Source of the DNA: JABDQW01 sp942492025
GTDB lineage: Bacteria; Pseudomonadota; Gammaproteobacteria; SZUA-229
Reading direction: 5' to 3'
DNA length: 64,000 nt
Assembly: GCA_942492025.1 (NCBI GenBank)
Contig: CALODJ010000003.1
Location: 62,001 to 126,000, forward strand
A program made the translations under genes and the position numbers. Positions 26,209 through 35,439 of this stretch are shown piece by piece (position 1 is the first letter of the stretch; the number at the start of each line of letters is the position of its first letter). A model generated the notes under the pieces. The model had not been told where the DNA came from. It searched no databases and worked only from the letters and a program-made list of their open reading frames with translations.

Positions 26209-26234
26209 GGAAACTCTGATTTATTCAGAGTTCC
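26209..26234. repeat. Hairpin repeat GGAAACTCTGA..TCAGAGTTCC
   Basis: GGAAACTCTGA, loop TTTAT, TCAGAGTTCC: the second copy of the word after the HAD gene at 5375. It lies in the 5' leader region of purU. It resembles an insertion-sequence terminal repeat with no transposase nearby. Confidence 0.4.
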
Positions 26235-26399
26235 CTTAAAAGACTACCATGGATCACCATCGCCCTCCTATATCTGAGAATACATGACGCGCACGCACTG
26301 ATACGCTACCTGGCATCGTGATAATTGACATATATCAAGGCACAGATATTAAGGATCTGCTGAAAATCCAAGCGCATGCTACGGGTAACAAGCAATCAA

Positions 26400-26420
26400 A
26401 ACCTGACCGGTTATCAGGTT
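26400..26420 (-). terminator. Possible terminator after the FAH-family gene
   Basis: On the minus strand AACCTGA-taaccgg-TCAGGTT is followed by TTGATT. The 7-bp stem is modest. It lies about 75 bp downstream of the FAH-family stop codon. Confidence 0.35.
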
Positions 26421-26450
26421 CTAACATGACCGTCATGAATACTGAGGCGG

Positions 26451-26486
26451 TTAGCCCGTATTTATCACGAGGGATGAGAAACGCGG
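26451..26486. repeat. Degenerate pair of repeat ends
   Basis: TTAGCCCGTATTTATCACGA followed by GGGATGAGAAACGCGG looks like two outer ends of the AGCCCGCATTT family facing each other with no interior, 8 bp from the FAH-family stop. Similar minimal hairpins occur at 56750 and 62752. Confidence 0.4.
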
Positions 26487-26493
26487 ACCAATA

Positions 26494-27267
26494 CTAAGCT
26501 GCTGTCATGATATTGGATAATACGCCAACCCCGTCAATCGATACTTCGATGATCTGACCATCATCCATAGCTCTTGCGTTCAGTCCCGTTCCGCAGGCAA
26601 TGATATCGCCGGGAAATAAGGTCATGTCTTGTGATATCGCACTCACCAGCTTATGCGGATGGAACACCATATCGGTCACAGGATAATCCTGCAATAGCTC
26701 GCCATCCAGACGTGATTGAATAACCAGGCTGTCTACATCAACGTCTGTGGCGATCACCGGACCGAAAACACCAAAGGTGTCAAAACCCTTAGCCCGTGTC
26801 CACTGTGGAAAAGATGGATCCCGCTTGAGTATTTCCTTCGCCGTTACGTCATTTATACAGGTATAACCGAAAATATAATCCGCAGCTTCGCTCTCGGAAA
26901 TATGCAATCCAGCTTTTCCAATAACAATGCCCAGTTCTCCCTCAAAAAAAACAGGGCCATCGTAAGAAGCCGGTCGAATAATCGGCTGGGCATGGGCGTT
27001 GAATGAATTGGACGTTTTTACAAAGTAAAGTGGCTCGGGTGGAATGTCCCATCCCTCGTGTTCCGCACGGGAATAAAAATTATTCCATAAAGCGAGCATT
27101 TTTCCTGGTTTACACGGGATGAGTATTTCCACATCGCCGACTTTATGGTGCTCATTGACTGGTTGCGGATCGTTAAACAGGTCACCACGGTGGACATGTA
27201 TGGTATCTCCATCGAGCATACCCAATCTACAACGATTTTTGTCAGAAAATTGTAACCAAAACGGCAT
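26494..27267 (-). CDS. Fumarylacetoacetate hydrolase-family protein
   Basis: FAH-family metal-dependent hydrolase or decarboxylase of 257 aa. The metal ligands are visible as FFEGELGIVIG (two glutamates) and CINDVTAKE (Asp). KGFDTFGVFGPVIAT and LFPGDIIACGTG are family blocks. The substrate cannot be told; relatives act on acylpyruvates, oxaloacetate or aromatic-catabolism intermediates. It is divergent from the TauE-type transporter across a 126-bp AT-rich gap, which may be a shared regulatory region. Confidence 0.85.
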   Translation of the reverse strand: MPFWLQFSDKNRCRLGMLDGDTIHVHRGDLFNDPQPVNEHHKVGDVEILIPCKPGKMLALWNNFYSRAEHEGWDIPPEPLYFVKTSNSFNAHAQPIIRPASYDGPVFFEGELGIVIGKAGLHISESEAADYIFGYTCINDVTAKEILKRDPSFPQWTRAKGFDTFGVFGPVIATDVDVDSLVIQSRLDGELLQDYPVTDMVFHPHKLVSAISQDMTLFPGDIIACGTGLNARAMDDGQIIEVSIDGVGVLSNIMTAA

Positions 27268-27393
27268 AAGGCTTTGATCCGAGTATAATTATCATTAATA
27301 TAAAAAGCTAATACTGTGAATACCATTAAGCAATAGAAACACATTGCTTTATTGTAAATGTAAATAATCATAACAATAAAATGGGCTAATAAC

Positions 27394-28149
27394 ATGTTTG
27401 AAATAACCATTCAGGATGGGGCGGTTACAACAATACTCTCATTGCTGTTTCCTGCTTCAGTACTCTTTTTCGCATATCTCATACGTGGTGTTGCCGGATT
27501 CGGTTCAGCCCTTATCGCGGTTCCGCTACTGGCTTTAACCATGCCATTGACCATCGTGGTCCCTTTGGTGGTTTTTCTTGACTATGTTGGCTCCGCCAGC
27601 CAGGGCATCAACAACCGTCAAAGTGTCCAGTGGAATGAAATTATGCCTTTGCTTCCGTTCACCGTGATTGGAGTTGCTGTTTCTCTTTATGTGATGGATT
27701 CGGTTAAACCGGAGATGCTGTCCGTAGCATTGGGCGGATTCATTGTTATGTTTGCGGTTTACCAGCTACTTCCAGTAAAACTGGGCAAGGCAAAACGCAC
27801 AATTTCCGTACCATCCGGATTTTTAGGCGGCTTTGTCGGAACTCTGTTTGGTACCGGTGGCCCGTTTTATGTGATTTATCTAAATCTGCGTCATCTGGAT
27901 AAAAATTCTTTCCGCGCAACATTTGCTTCAATATTCCTTCTTGACGGCGCCTTGCGTCTGGCAGGTTATGCAGTCAAGGGCTTTTACACACTGGAGATGC
28001 TCAGCTACCTGGCCATGGCTGTACCCATCGCAGGACTGGGCCTTTTTCTCGGGGGTAGAATTCATACGTCAATGGGGCGCGACGCTTTTGTTCGGTTGAT
28101 AAGTGCTTTATTACTGGGAAGCGGCACTGCGCTGCTGATGAAATCCTGA
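27394..28149 (+). CDS. TauE/SafE-family membrane transporter
   Basis: An 8-helix-type membrane protein of 251 aa of the TauE/SafE family (proposed sulfite, sulfoacetate or other organic-anion exporters). The pseudo-repeat motifs are RGVAGFGSALIAVPLLAL in the first half and GFLGGFVGTLFGTGGPFYVI in the second. The substrate is unknown. It converges on mnmE; the 93-bp gap holds no clear terminator. Confidence 0.82.
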   Translation: MFEITIQDGAVTTILSLLFPASVLFFAYLIRGVAGFGSALIAVPLLALTMPLTIVVPLVVFLDYVGSASQGINNRQSVQWNEIMPLLPFTVIGVAVSLYVMDSVKPEMLSVALGGFIVMFAVYQLLPVKLGKAKRTISVPSGFLGGFVGTLFGTGGPFYVIYLNLRHLDKNSFRATFASIFLLDGALRLAGYAVKGFYTLEMLSYLAMAVPIAGLGLFLGGRIHTSMGRDAFVRLISALLLGSGTALLMKS

Positions 28150-28242
28150 CGGCGATCCTGGCTGGATTTATACAGGAATTTTATACCGCAACTGCTTTAC
28201 CCTTGCCGGGATAGTCAACTCCGATATATTGAGCAACATAAA

Positions 28243-29577
28243 TTATTTACCAATACAGAAGTCAGCGAATATTCTTCCAAGCAGGTCGTCGCTGGTAAAC
28301 TCCCCAGTAATGCTGGACAGCTCCTGTTGAGCCAGTTTGAGTTCTTCTGCAACTAATTCAGCCGTATTATTTTCCAGGCATGTCGTCGCCGTATCCAAAT
28401 GATTTGACGCATTGCGTATGGCGGATATATGTCTGCGCCTTGCAATAAACTGACCTTCTGTATGCCTCTGGTATCCCATGCATGCTTTCAGGTGTTGTCT
28501 TAAAAGCTCAATACCATCCCCGCTTTTAGCAGACAGAAAGATATTCGTGACATCTTCCATTTCGGTAACACGATTACTCTCCCCACTCAAATCTGTTTTG
28601 TTATAAACAACACTGATTCCAGTGTTTTTTGGTATTCGTTTATAGATATCTTCTGGAATGTTATCTTTATCCTGTGAATCCAATACATAAAGTAAACGAT
28701 CACATTGTTTGATTTCTTTCCATGCTCGTCTGACACCCTCCTGTTCGATTGGGTCTTCAGAATCACGTAGACCAGCAGTATCGATAATGTGTAACGGTAA
28801 TCCATCTATCTGAATGTGTTCGCGTAATACATCACGAGTCGTTCCAGGTATGTCGGTAACAATTGCCGTTTCGCTCTGTGCTAATCGATTGAGCAAACTT
28901 GATTTACCTGCATTTGGTTTTCCTGCAATAACAACAGTCATACCTTCTCTGAGCAGGCAACCCTGCCTGGCTGATTCGAGTGCTGAGCCAAGCTGTTGTT
29001 GAACGTTACCAAGTTTTTCACCTACAACGTTATCCCCAAGAAAATCTATTTCTTCATCTGGAAAGTCCAAAGCAGCCTCAACATACATTCGCAACTGAAT
29101 AAGCTGTTCGACTAATCCAAGGATCATTCTTGAGAATTCCCCTCTGAGCGAACGAATAGCAGCACGTGCTGCATCTTCACTTTCTGCAGAGATAAGATCA
29201 GCAACAGCCTCTGCCTGAGCCAGATCAATCTTGTCATTCAGGAACGCACGTTCGGTAAATTCGCCCGCGCGTGCTACACGCGCTCCATGCTTGATTGTTT
29301 GTTGAAGTAACAAATCAAGTACAACCTGCCCACCGTGTCCATGCAATTCAAGAACATCTTCCCCGGTAAAGGAGTGTGGCCGTTGGAAAAAAAGGGCGAT
29401 TCCTTTATCGATAACGTTATCTTCAGTATCCTTAAACGAAAGGTACTCGGCATGGCGGCATTGTGGGCATCGCCCAAGGATAGCTTGCGCGACTGTTTTA
29501 CACAGGGGGCCAGATACGCGGACAATACCAACACCGCCCTGGCCAGGCGGTGTGGCTATTGCCGCAATCGTATCCAT
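28243..29577 (-). CDS. mnmE: tRNA modification GTPase MnmE
   Basis: Forms the MnmE-MnmG complex for U34 modification. The N-terminal tetrahydrofolate-binding domain (DTIAAIATPPGQGGVGIVR) is followed by a helical domain with the inserted G domain: GKPNAGKSS (G1), DIPGTTRD (G2), DTAGLRD (G3), NKTD (G4). The C-terminal F-C-I-G-K carries the essential cysteine. Length is 444 aa. It lies downstream of yidC in the usual rpmH-to-mnmE order. Confidence 0.97.
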   Translation of the reverse strand: MDTIAAIATPPGQGGVGIVRVSGPLCKTVAQAILGRCPQCRHAEYLSFKDTEDNVIDKGIALFFQRPHSFTGEDVLELHGHGGQVVLDLLLQQTIKHGARVARAGEFTERAFLNDKIDLAQAEAVADLISAESEDAARAAIRSLRGEFSRMILGLVEQLIQLRMYVEAALDFPDEEIDFLGDNVVGEKLGNVQQQLGSALESARQGCLLREGMTVVIAGKPNAGKSSLLNRLAQSETAIVTDIPGTTRDVLREHIQIDGLPLHIIDTAGLRDSEDPIEQEGVRRAWKEIKQCDRLLYVLDSQDKDNIPEDIYKRIPKNTGISVVYNKTDLSGESNRVTEMEDVTNIFLSAKSGDGIELLRQHLKACMGYQRHTEGQFIARRRHISAIRNASNHLDTATTCLENNTAELVAEELKLAQQELSSITGEFTSDDLLGRIFADFCIGK

Positions 29578-29617
29578 CAGTCAATGCAAACGTATTTTGT
29601 GAGGTAGCGCTGGGTAT

Positions 29618-31303
29618 TTACCCTTCGTTCTCGATCCGCCGGGTTATTACATACTGTTGAGCAATCGAAAGAAGATTGTTCACCACCCAGTAAAGCACCA
29701 GCCCTGCTGGGAAGAAGGCAAACATCGCAGTAAATACAAACGGCATGTACTGGAATATTTTCTGCTGTACAGGATCAACAGGTGCAGGATTAAGCTTCTG
29801 CTGCACCCACATTGAAACACCCATGATAATCGGCAGAATGAAATAGGGGTCCCTTGCTGAAAGATTGTCAATCCACAGGATGAATGGCGCATGGCGCATC
29901 TCAACGCTTTCCAGCAATACCCAGTAAAGCGCTATGAAAACCGGCATCTGTACCAGGATCGGCAAACATCCACCCATGGGATTAATCTTCTCGCGCTTGT
30001 ACATGTCCATCATGGCCTTGCTCATGGCCTGACGATCATCTCCATAACGCTCTTTCATTTGCTTGATACGGGGCGCAACCTTGCGCATCTTGGCCATCGA
30101 GCGGTAACTCATTTCAGATAATTTATAAAATACAGCTTTTACCGTGATGGTGAGAAAGATAATGGCCCAGCCCCAATTGCCAAACCAGCCATGAAAGATA
30201 TCAAGTAACCAGAACAATGGCTTGGCGATAATCGTGAGCACGCCGTAATCCACTGTCAATTCAAGGCCCGGTGTTATTTGTTCGAGTTGATTCTGCAGTT
30301 TGGGGCCAATGACGAGTCTGGTATTGAAACTGGCTTGTTCTCCACCAGCGATTTTTTGTGCCGGTGAACGTGTGCCCAGGATATATTTTGAGGTGCCATT
30401 TGGATTTCTGGTATAGAAAAGATTGTTGATACCGGCTTCAGGTATCCATGCCGCCAGAAAATAATGCTGAATCATTGCGAGCCAGCCACCCGTTAATTCA
30501 CAGCCTTTTTGCCTGCTATTGATATTGAGGCACCCTTCACCGATCGATGCCCGCAGATTTTGCTCGGCTATGTCATCAAAATCAATTTTTTCGTATTTAA
30601 TTTCATCATTAAAAACGACACCACCGGTGTAAGTATGTATGAATGCGCTCTTGTTATCTTCAGAAGGTGGTACACGCACGAGTTGCATATACTGACTTCC
30701 ATTCCAGTCCAGATCCCCGGCTTCAACAATGTGCTCAAGATCTATTACATAATCATCTCGGCGAAAGGTGTAGACCTTGGTGACCTTAACACCACCTTCA
30801 CCAGTCCAAGTTAGAGGGACTTTTATCTCGTTGATACCCTCTGAAAGTTGATAGTTGTCTTGCTCAGCTGTGTAAATTGCATTATGCGTCGGTGCGCTAC
30901 CGGTCTTAACGGAAACCAGCCCTGATTGTGCGATAAAAAAGTTGAAATCAGTATCTGTTAACAAAACCAGTTTCTGTTCCGGATTCTCCGCAGTTGTCGA
31001 ATACTCATTCAAGACGACCTTTCTGACATCCCCGCCTTTGGTGTCTATCTCGACTTCCAGAACATTGGTAGTGATACTAATCCGCTGACTGCCCGCCTGT
31101 TCCTCTTTGCTGCTTTCGACTATGGCCGTCGTATCTGGAGCGACGGCCGCTTCGGGTACTTCCGTTTCTTCCTGTTGTGTCGGTGCTGCTGCTTCGCTAA
31201 CAACGCGTTCCGGTTTTGGCCCGTAATCCAGCTGCCATTCCGCCCACAGCAAATAAGCAATGAAAAACAGGGTGAAGTACAGCAACAGACGCTGGTTTTC
31301 CAT
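29618..31303 (-). CDS. yidC: Membrane protein insertase YidC
   Basis: Inserts membrane proteins alone or with Sec. The 561-aa Gram-negative form has an N-terminal transmembrane helix (LLLYFTLFFIAYLLWAEW), a large periplasmic beta-sandwich domain (about 60-345), and a conserved core with GWFGNWGWAIIFLTITVKAV (including the groove arginine region nearby), PMGGCLPILVQMPVFIALYW and VFTAMFAFFPAGLVLYW. Its ATG overlaps the yidD stop by one base (TAATG), so the two are translationally coupled. Confidence 0.97.
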   Translation of the reverse strand: MENQRLLLYFTLFFIAYLLWAEWQLDYGPKPERVVSEAAAPTQQEETEVPEAAVAPDTTAIVESSKEEQAGSQRISITTNVLEVEIDTKGGDVRKVVLNEYSTTAENPEQKLVLLTDTDFNFFIAQSGLVSVKTGSAPTHNAIYTAEQDNYQLSEGINEIKVPLTWTGEGGVKVTKVYTFRRDDYVIDLEHIVEAGDLDWNGSQYMQLVRVPPSEDNKSAFIHTYTGGVVFNDEIKYEKIDFDDIAEQNLRASIGEGCLNINSRQKGCELTGGWLAMIQHYFLAAWIPEAGINNLFYTRNPNGTSKYILGTRSPAQKIAGGEQASFNTRLVIGPKLQNQLEQITPGLELTVDYGVLTIIAKPLFWLLDIFHGWFGNWGWAIIFLTITVKAVFYKLSEMSYRSMAKMRKVAPRIKQMKERYGDDRQAMSKAMMDMYKREKINPMGGCLPILVQMPVFIALYWVLLESVEMRHAPFILWIDNLSARDPYFILPIIMGVSMWVQQKLNPAPVDPVQQKIFQYMPFVFTAMFAFFPAGLVLYWVVNNLLSIAQQYVITRRIENEG

Positions 31304-31548
31304 TAGTGATCCCTTCTTGTTGCGGTCAGGTCGCCATTTTTGGGTACCGGGTCATAACCAGCTTCGTGCCAGGGGTGGCAGCGACTGACGCGACGCAGTG
31401 CCATCCAGCTACCGCGGAAAACACCAAAACGCTCAATGGCTTCGATGGCGTATATGGAGCATGTGGGGGTGTAACGACAACTTGGTGCCAGATAAGGACT
31501 GATCGCATAACGATACAGTTTGATCAACGCTATCAGGATTTGGCGCAT
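31303..31548 (-). CDS. yidD: Membrane protein insertion efficiency factor YidD
   Basis: A small amphipathic, membrane-associated protein of 81 aa. The family signature is complete: YRYAISPYLAPSCRYTPTCS, then YAIEAIERFG and RVSRCHPWHEAGYDPVP, with three conserved cysteines. It overlaps rnpA by 16 nt upstream and yidC by one base downstream. Confidence 0.95.
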   Translation of the reverse strand: MRQILIALIKLYRYAISPYLAPSCRYTPTCSIYAIEAIERFGVFRGSWMALRRVSRCHPWHEAGYDPVPKNGDLTATRRDH

Positions 31549-31892
31549 AATTTGTTCAGTTTCTGCCAGTGTTTTTCCAGTGATCGTAACAGCCGGCTAT
31601 TACTGGTGCTTGAGCATTGCTGCCCGGCCATTACGATGAAATCTGCACAGATTAATCCATGCTGCTTTTGCCGAAAACTTTCCCGAATGATTCGTTTTAA
31701 ACGGTTGCGCGTTACAGCAAGTGTCGCCCTTTTTTTTGAGATTGCCAGGCCCAGACGTGGATACGTCTTGTCATTGGGCCTGGCCAGTACTGTGAAGTAT
31801 TGATCGGTTGAGCGCACGGCCTTATCAAAAACCCGGTGAAACTCGGCGGCCTTTAATAACCTGGCACGCTTTTGCAAGCGCGCCCTGCGCAT
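31533..31892 (-). CDS. rnpA: Ribonuclease P protein component
   Basis: Protein subunit of RNase P (tRNA 5' processing), 119 aa and strongly basic. The RNR-type motif reads RNRLKRIIRESFR and the N-terminal substrate cleft includes LLKAAEFHRVF. Starts 15 bp after rpmH and its 3' end overlaps yidD, the standard compact arrangement. Confidence 0.95.
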   Translation of the reverse strand: MRRARLQKRARLLKAAEFHRVFDKAVRSTDQYFTVLARPNDKTYPRLGLAISKKRATLAVTRNRLKRIIRESFRQKQHGLICADFIVMAGQQCSSTSNSRLLRSLEKHWQKLNKLCAKS

Positions 31893-31907
31893 AGTTCGAC
31901 CGCCTCG

Positions 31908-32042
31908 TTACAGCGCCAGACGATGCCGGCCTTTGGCTCGACGCGCTTTCAATACCTTGCGCCCACCCAGCGTACGACTACGTGCGCGAAAACCGTGTGT
32001 TCTAGCGCGTTTGATCCGGCTAGGTTGAAATGTTCTTTTCAT
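31908..32042 (-). CDS. rpmH: 50S ribosomal protein L34
   Basis: A 44-aa, extremely basic ribosomal protein: M-K-R-T-F-Q-P-S-R-I-K-R-A-R-T-H-G-F-R at the N-terminus and a C-terminal A-K-G-R-H-R-L-A-L. This is the textbook L34 pattern, including the HGFRAR and GRKVLKARRAKGR blocks. It is the first gene of the minus-strand rpmH-rnpA-yidD-yidC-mnmE run and is divergent from dnaA across a 203-bp gap. Confidence 0.97.
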   Translation of the reverse strand: MKRTFQPSRIKRARTHGFRARSRTLGGRKVLKARRAKGRHRLAL

Positions 32043-32157
32043 TGCCTTGAACCTGTACCTGTGTATTCAGCGAACCGCGGATTTTACTGATGCGGATGGC
32101 TCGAGTCAAAGCAGAAGTTGCTGTTTTTTCTCTGTTTTGCATAATTACGTAAATCAT

Positions 32158-32166
32158 TGTGGATAA
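32158..32166 (-). promoter_or_regulatory. DnaA box upstream of dnaA
   Basis: TGTGGATAA is a perfect DnaA box (TTATCCACA on the minus strand) in the rpmH-dnaA gap, 80 bp before the dnaA start. One box in this place fits autoregulation of dnaA rather than a full origin. Confidence 0.7.
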
Positions 32167-32245
32167 CCCCTAATAACGGGTATACAATGCGTCGTCTTCC
32201 TGTAGGTTAAACCTCACCATCATTCGATCGGAGGGCTGGGTTCGA

Positions 32246-33634
32246 GTGAATAATATGCTTTGGACGAATTGTTTACAACGGCTTGAAAAAGAGCTGTCAG
32301 ATCAACAACTAAATACATGGATTCGTCCTCTGCAGGTACGTGAAGACAATCATCAGTTGACTTTACTGGCACCAAACCGCTTCGTTCTCGACTGGGTTAA
32401 ATCAAACTTCAGAGACAAAATCGAGAACATTCTGCTCGAAGTCTCCCATGACGATGATTTCAATTTGCAGCTGGAAATAGGAACACAGGCGAGCCCTGTC
32501 AATCCAGCAACCGTAACCCGTTCAGCAAAACCACAAGCCGTGACGCCAAAAAGATCTGAGCCTGTCACTGACTTTGGTGTACCGTCAAAAGCGCCAAAAC
32601 CGAAGCCGGTCGTTGACCATAACCTAAATCCTGCATTTACCTTCCAGAACTTCGTAGAAGGTAAATCGAACCAGCTGGCCAAAGCGGCTTCTCAGCAAGT
32701 CGCGGAAAACCCAGGTCAAGCCTATAACCCGCTGTTTCTATACGGTGGGGTAGGACTGGGTAAAACCCACTTGATGCACGCGGTCGGTAATATGATGCTC
32801 AATTATCGACCCGAAGCAAAAATTGTCTATCTTCATTCCGAACGGTTTGTTGGTCATATGATCAAGGCCCTGCAGCACAATGCCATCGATGCGTTCAAAC
32901 AATACTACCGCTCACTCGATTGCATGCTGATTGACGACATCCAGTTTTTTGCTGGCAAAGAGCGTTCTCAGGAGGAGTTTTTTCACACCTTCAATGCCCT
33001 GTTGGAAGGCGGACGCCAGATAATCCTGACCTGCGACCGTTATCCTAAAGAAGTAGATGGCCTGGAGGAAAGGTTACGCTCACGTTTTGGCTGGGGGTTA
33101 CCGGTCTGCATTGAGCCACCCGAACTCGAAACCCGGGTCGCTATTCTGCAGAAAAAAGCCGAGGAATCCGGTATCCATTTCCCGAATGAAGTGGCATTTT
33201 TCATCGCCAAACGCATTCGTTCAAATATTCGTGAGCTCGAAGGCGCATTCCGCCGGGTCATGGCCACAGCTAATTTCACCGGCAAGCCGGTTACCATGGA
33301 CTTTGCCAAGGAGACGCTGCGTGATCTGATCGCATTGCAAGATCGGACAGTCACCATCGACAATATTCAGAAGACTGTCGCAGAATATTACAAGATCCGC
33401 GTTTCAGACCTGTTATCCAATCGGCGCAGCCGCTCTATTACCCGGCCCAGACAACTGGCTATGGCCTTATCCAAGGAACTGACGAACCACAGTTTGCCAG
33501 AGATTGGCGAAGCTTTTGGTGGCAGAGACCACACGACGGTCTTGCATGGCTGTCGAAAAATTGCTGAATTACGTGAATCTGATGTAAAAATTAACGAAGA
33601 TTATATGAATATGATGCGTATTCTGAGTAATTAG
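32246..33634 (+). CDS. dnaA: Chromosomal replication initiator DnaA
   Basis: Initiator AAA+ protein of 462 aa. Domain I (about 1-85) starts W-T-N-C-L-Q-R-L-E-K-E-L and includes the F-V-L-D-W-V patch; a proline/lysine-rich linker follows; domain III has Walker A GGVGLGKTH and Walker B CMLIDDIQFF; domain IV has the DnaA signature GGRDHTTVLHGCRKI that reads DnaA boxes. The start is GTG at 32246 with GGAGGG upstream; an ATG three codons in is possible. DnaA boxes lie on both sides of the gene. Confidence 0.97.
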   Translation: MNNMLWTNCLQRLEKELSDQQLNTWIRPLQVREDNHQLTLLAPNRFVLDWVKSNFRDKIENILLEVSHDDDFNLQLEIGTQASPVNPATVTRSAKPQAVTPKRSEPVTDFGVPSKAPKPKPVVDHNLNPAFTFQNFVEGKSNQLAKAASQQVAENPGQAYNPLFLYGGVGLGKTHLMHAVGNMMLNYRPEAKIVYLHSERFVGHMIKALQHNAIDAFKQYYRSLDCMLIDDIQFFAGKERSQEEFFHTFNALLEGGRQIILTCDRYPKEVDGLEERLRSRFGWGLPVCIEPPELETRVAILQKKAEESGIHFPNEVAFFIAKRIRSNIRELEGAFRRVMATANFTGKPVTMDFAKETLRDLIALQDRTVTIDNIQKTVAEYYKIRVSDLLSNRRSRSITRPRQLAMALSKELTNHSLPEIGEAFGGRDHTTVLHGCRKIAELRESDVKINEDYMNMMRILSN

Positions 33635-33878
33635 AGCAGGATAACAACCTCTCTATTACCTGTGTGTCAAATGTGGATAAAATGTAGATGATAATCACTT
33701 ATAAACTTATCCACAGACCATCTACAGTATTGCCGTATTCAATTCCCAGCGAGTTGTTTAATATTAACAGCATAAGTGATTGATATACAATAAGATTTTC
33801 GACTTATCCACAAAAGTCACCGTAACTTATAATAAATACTAGAAGATATATATAAAATAATACTAATAGGTATCTCGC
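33635..33878. promoter_or_regulatory. dnaA-dnaN intergenic region with three DnaA boxes and an AT-rich tract
   Basis: Three perfect boxes: TGTGGATAA at 33672-33680 and TTATCCACA at 33707-33715 and 33804-33812. They are followed by an AT-rich stretch (about 33825-33872, including GATATATATAAAATAATACT) that could serve as an unwinding element or as the dnaN promoter. It is either an origin sub-region or the regulatory region of dnaN. Confidence 0.6.
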
Positions 33879-34979
33879 ATGAAATTTCAGATCCAGAGGG
33901 ACGATCTGTTAATCCCGCTACAAAAAATCATTGGCGCTGTTGAAAAGCGGCAAACAATGCCAGCGCTTTCCAATATCCTGGTGAAAGCAGAAAACAACAC
34001 CATTTCCCTCACTGCTACCGATTTGGAAATCGAGCTGGTTACCACATTAGGCATGGTCGCCGATGAACCCGGTGAAACGACTTTGCCCGCCCGCAAGCTA
34101 CTCGATATCTGCAGGGCTTTACCTGATGAATCGAATATAAGTGTATCGGTAGATTCTGATAAAGCGATGGTCAAATCCGGGCGAAGCCGTTTTTCATTAT
34201 CGACATTATCTGCAGCTGACTTTCCAACACTGGACAGGATCAACACGGTTGCAGAATTCGCCTTGCCCCAAAAAATTCTGAAAGAATTGATCGAGAAAAC
34301 CGCCTTCGCAATGGCACTACAGGATGTACGTTATTACCTCAATGGCCTGTTACTCGAAGTCAGCAGTGGCTTAATTCGCGCTATCGCAACGGATGGCCAT
34401 CGATTATCTTATTGTGAAAAACAAGCGGATTGTGATCTACCAGAAGTAAAGCAGGTCATTGTACCCAGAAAAGGCATCCAGGAACTGGTCAGGTTGCTTG
34501 ATGACAGCGAAGAACCTTTGAGGATGTCACTGGGAAGCAACCATATCAGAATAGAAATGGGGGGTGTCCGTTTTACTTCTAAATTAATCGACGGCCGCTT
34601 TCCTGATTACAATCGGGTCATTCCGGATGACGGTGATAACCTGATTGTTGCTGAAAGAGATAAACTCCGCCTGGCGCTGGTCAGAGCATCCATTCTTTCA
34701 AACGAAAAATACCGCGGTGTTAGACTCGTTGCCAGGGACAATGTATTGCTGCTACAAGCGCAGAATCCTGATCAGGAAGAGGCTGATGTTGAGGTCGAAG
34801 TTAACTATACCGGAGATGCACTCGAAATTGGTTTCAATGTGAATTACCTGCTGGATGTACTCACCGTGACTGATTCCGCTACGGTGCAAGCTGCGTTAAG
34901 GGACTCGAACAGCAGCTGCCTGCTGACCTACCCGGACCTCCCTGATTGCAAGTACGTAATCATGCCCATGCGTCTATAA
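33879..34979 (+). CDS. dnaN: DNA polymerase III beta clamp
   Basis: Sliding clamp, 366 aa as in E. coli. Three clamp domains are evident: the N-terminal MKFQIQRDDLLIPLQKI and RQTMPALSNILV, central YYLNGLLLEV and TDGHRLSY, and a C-terminal ending KYVIMPMRL that binds client motifs. Normally recF follows directly; here a 460-bp gap with an inserted repeat element separates them. Confidence 0.97.
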   Translation: MKFQIQRDDLLIPLQKIIGAVEKRQTMPALSNILVKAENNTISLTATDLEIELVTTLGMVADEPGETTLPARKLLDICRALPDESNISVSVDSDKAMVKSGRSRFSLSTLSAADFPTLDRINTVAEFALPQKILKELIEKTAFAMALQDVRYYLNGLLLEVSSGLIRAIATDGHRLSYCEKQADCDLPEVKQVIVPRKGIQELVRLLDDSEEPLRMSLGSNHIRIEMGGVRFTSKLIDGRFPDYNRVIPDDGDNLIVAERDKLRLALVRASILSNEKYRGVRLVARDNVLLLQAQNPDQEEADVEVEVNYTGDALEIGFNVNYLLDVLTVTDSATVQAALRDSNSSCLLTYPDLPDCKYVIMPMRL

Positions 34980-35156
34980 CCTGTGTATTACACAGGTGAT
35001 TCCGGATGAAGAATACACCGTTTTCGCCAGCTGCCCGCTTATAGCATGACAATAGCGGACACACATTACATTGTTCAGACCACCCATAAAGACTCACAAT
35101 GCTGCTGGCGTAGGGCAGCCATGAATGGCATGCCGCAATATTCAGTCGTGTGATGC

Positions 35157-35391
35157 TAACCCGCATTTCTCACCAGGCGGCGTTGAATACTGATAAGGCA
35201 CTAATCCATTTAAGAGTATCCAGATGATCAGAAATACAGTGTGTTATTCAAACAGGCCTATCACGGTTCAGGCTGGTCTTCGTGTCCGTAAGCTTGCTCT
35301 TCACTCAAACCGTAGCTATTGCTACGCTTTTCGCTCCAGAGCGGCTCCGTCCTGCGCCTGCGCCCGTGATCCTGGTGAGAAATGCGGGCTA
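35157..35391. mobile_element. MITE-like element (235 bp) between dnaN and recF
   Basis: Left end TAACCCGCATTTCTCACCAGG (35157-35177) and right end CCTGGTGAGAAATGCGGGCTA (35371-35391) pair over 21 bp with one mismatch. The interior has no transposase. This is the cleanest copy of the family, and it matches the copy at 7348 minus that copy's nested repeat. GATGC-containing words flank both sides, so a short target duplication is possible but not clear. Bases 34980-35156 upstream hold nothing recognisable. Confidence 0.8.
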
Positions 35392-35439
35392 ATCTGATGC
35401 ACAAGAATATTTATCTTTTTTCCAAGTCATGCGAGCGTA

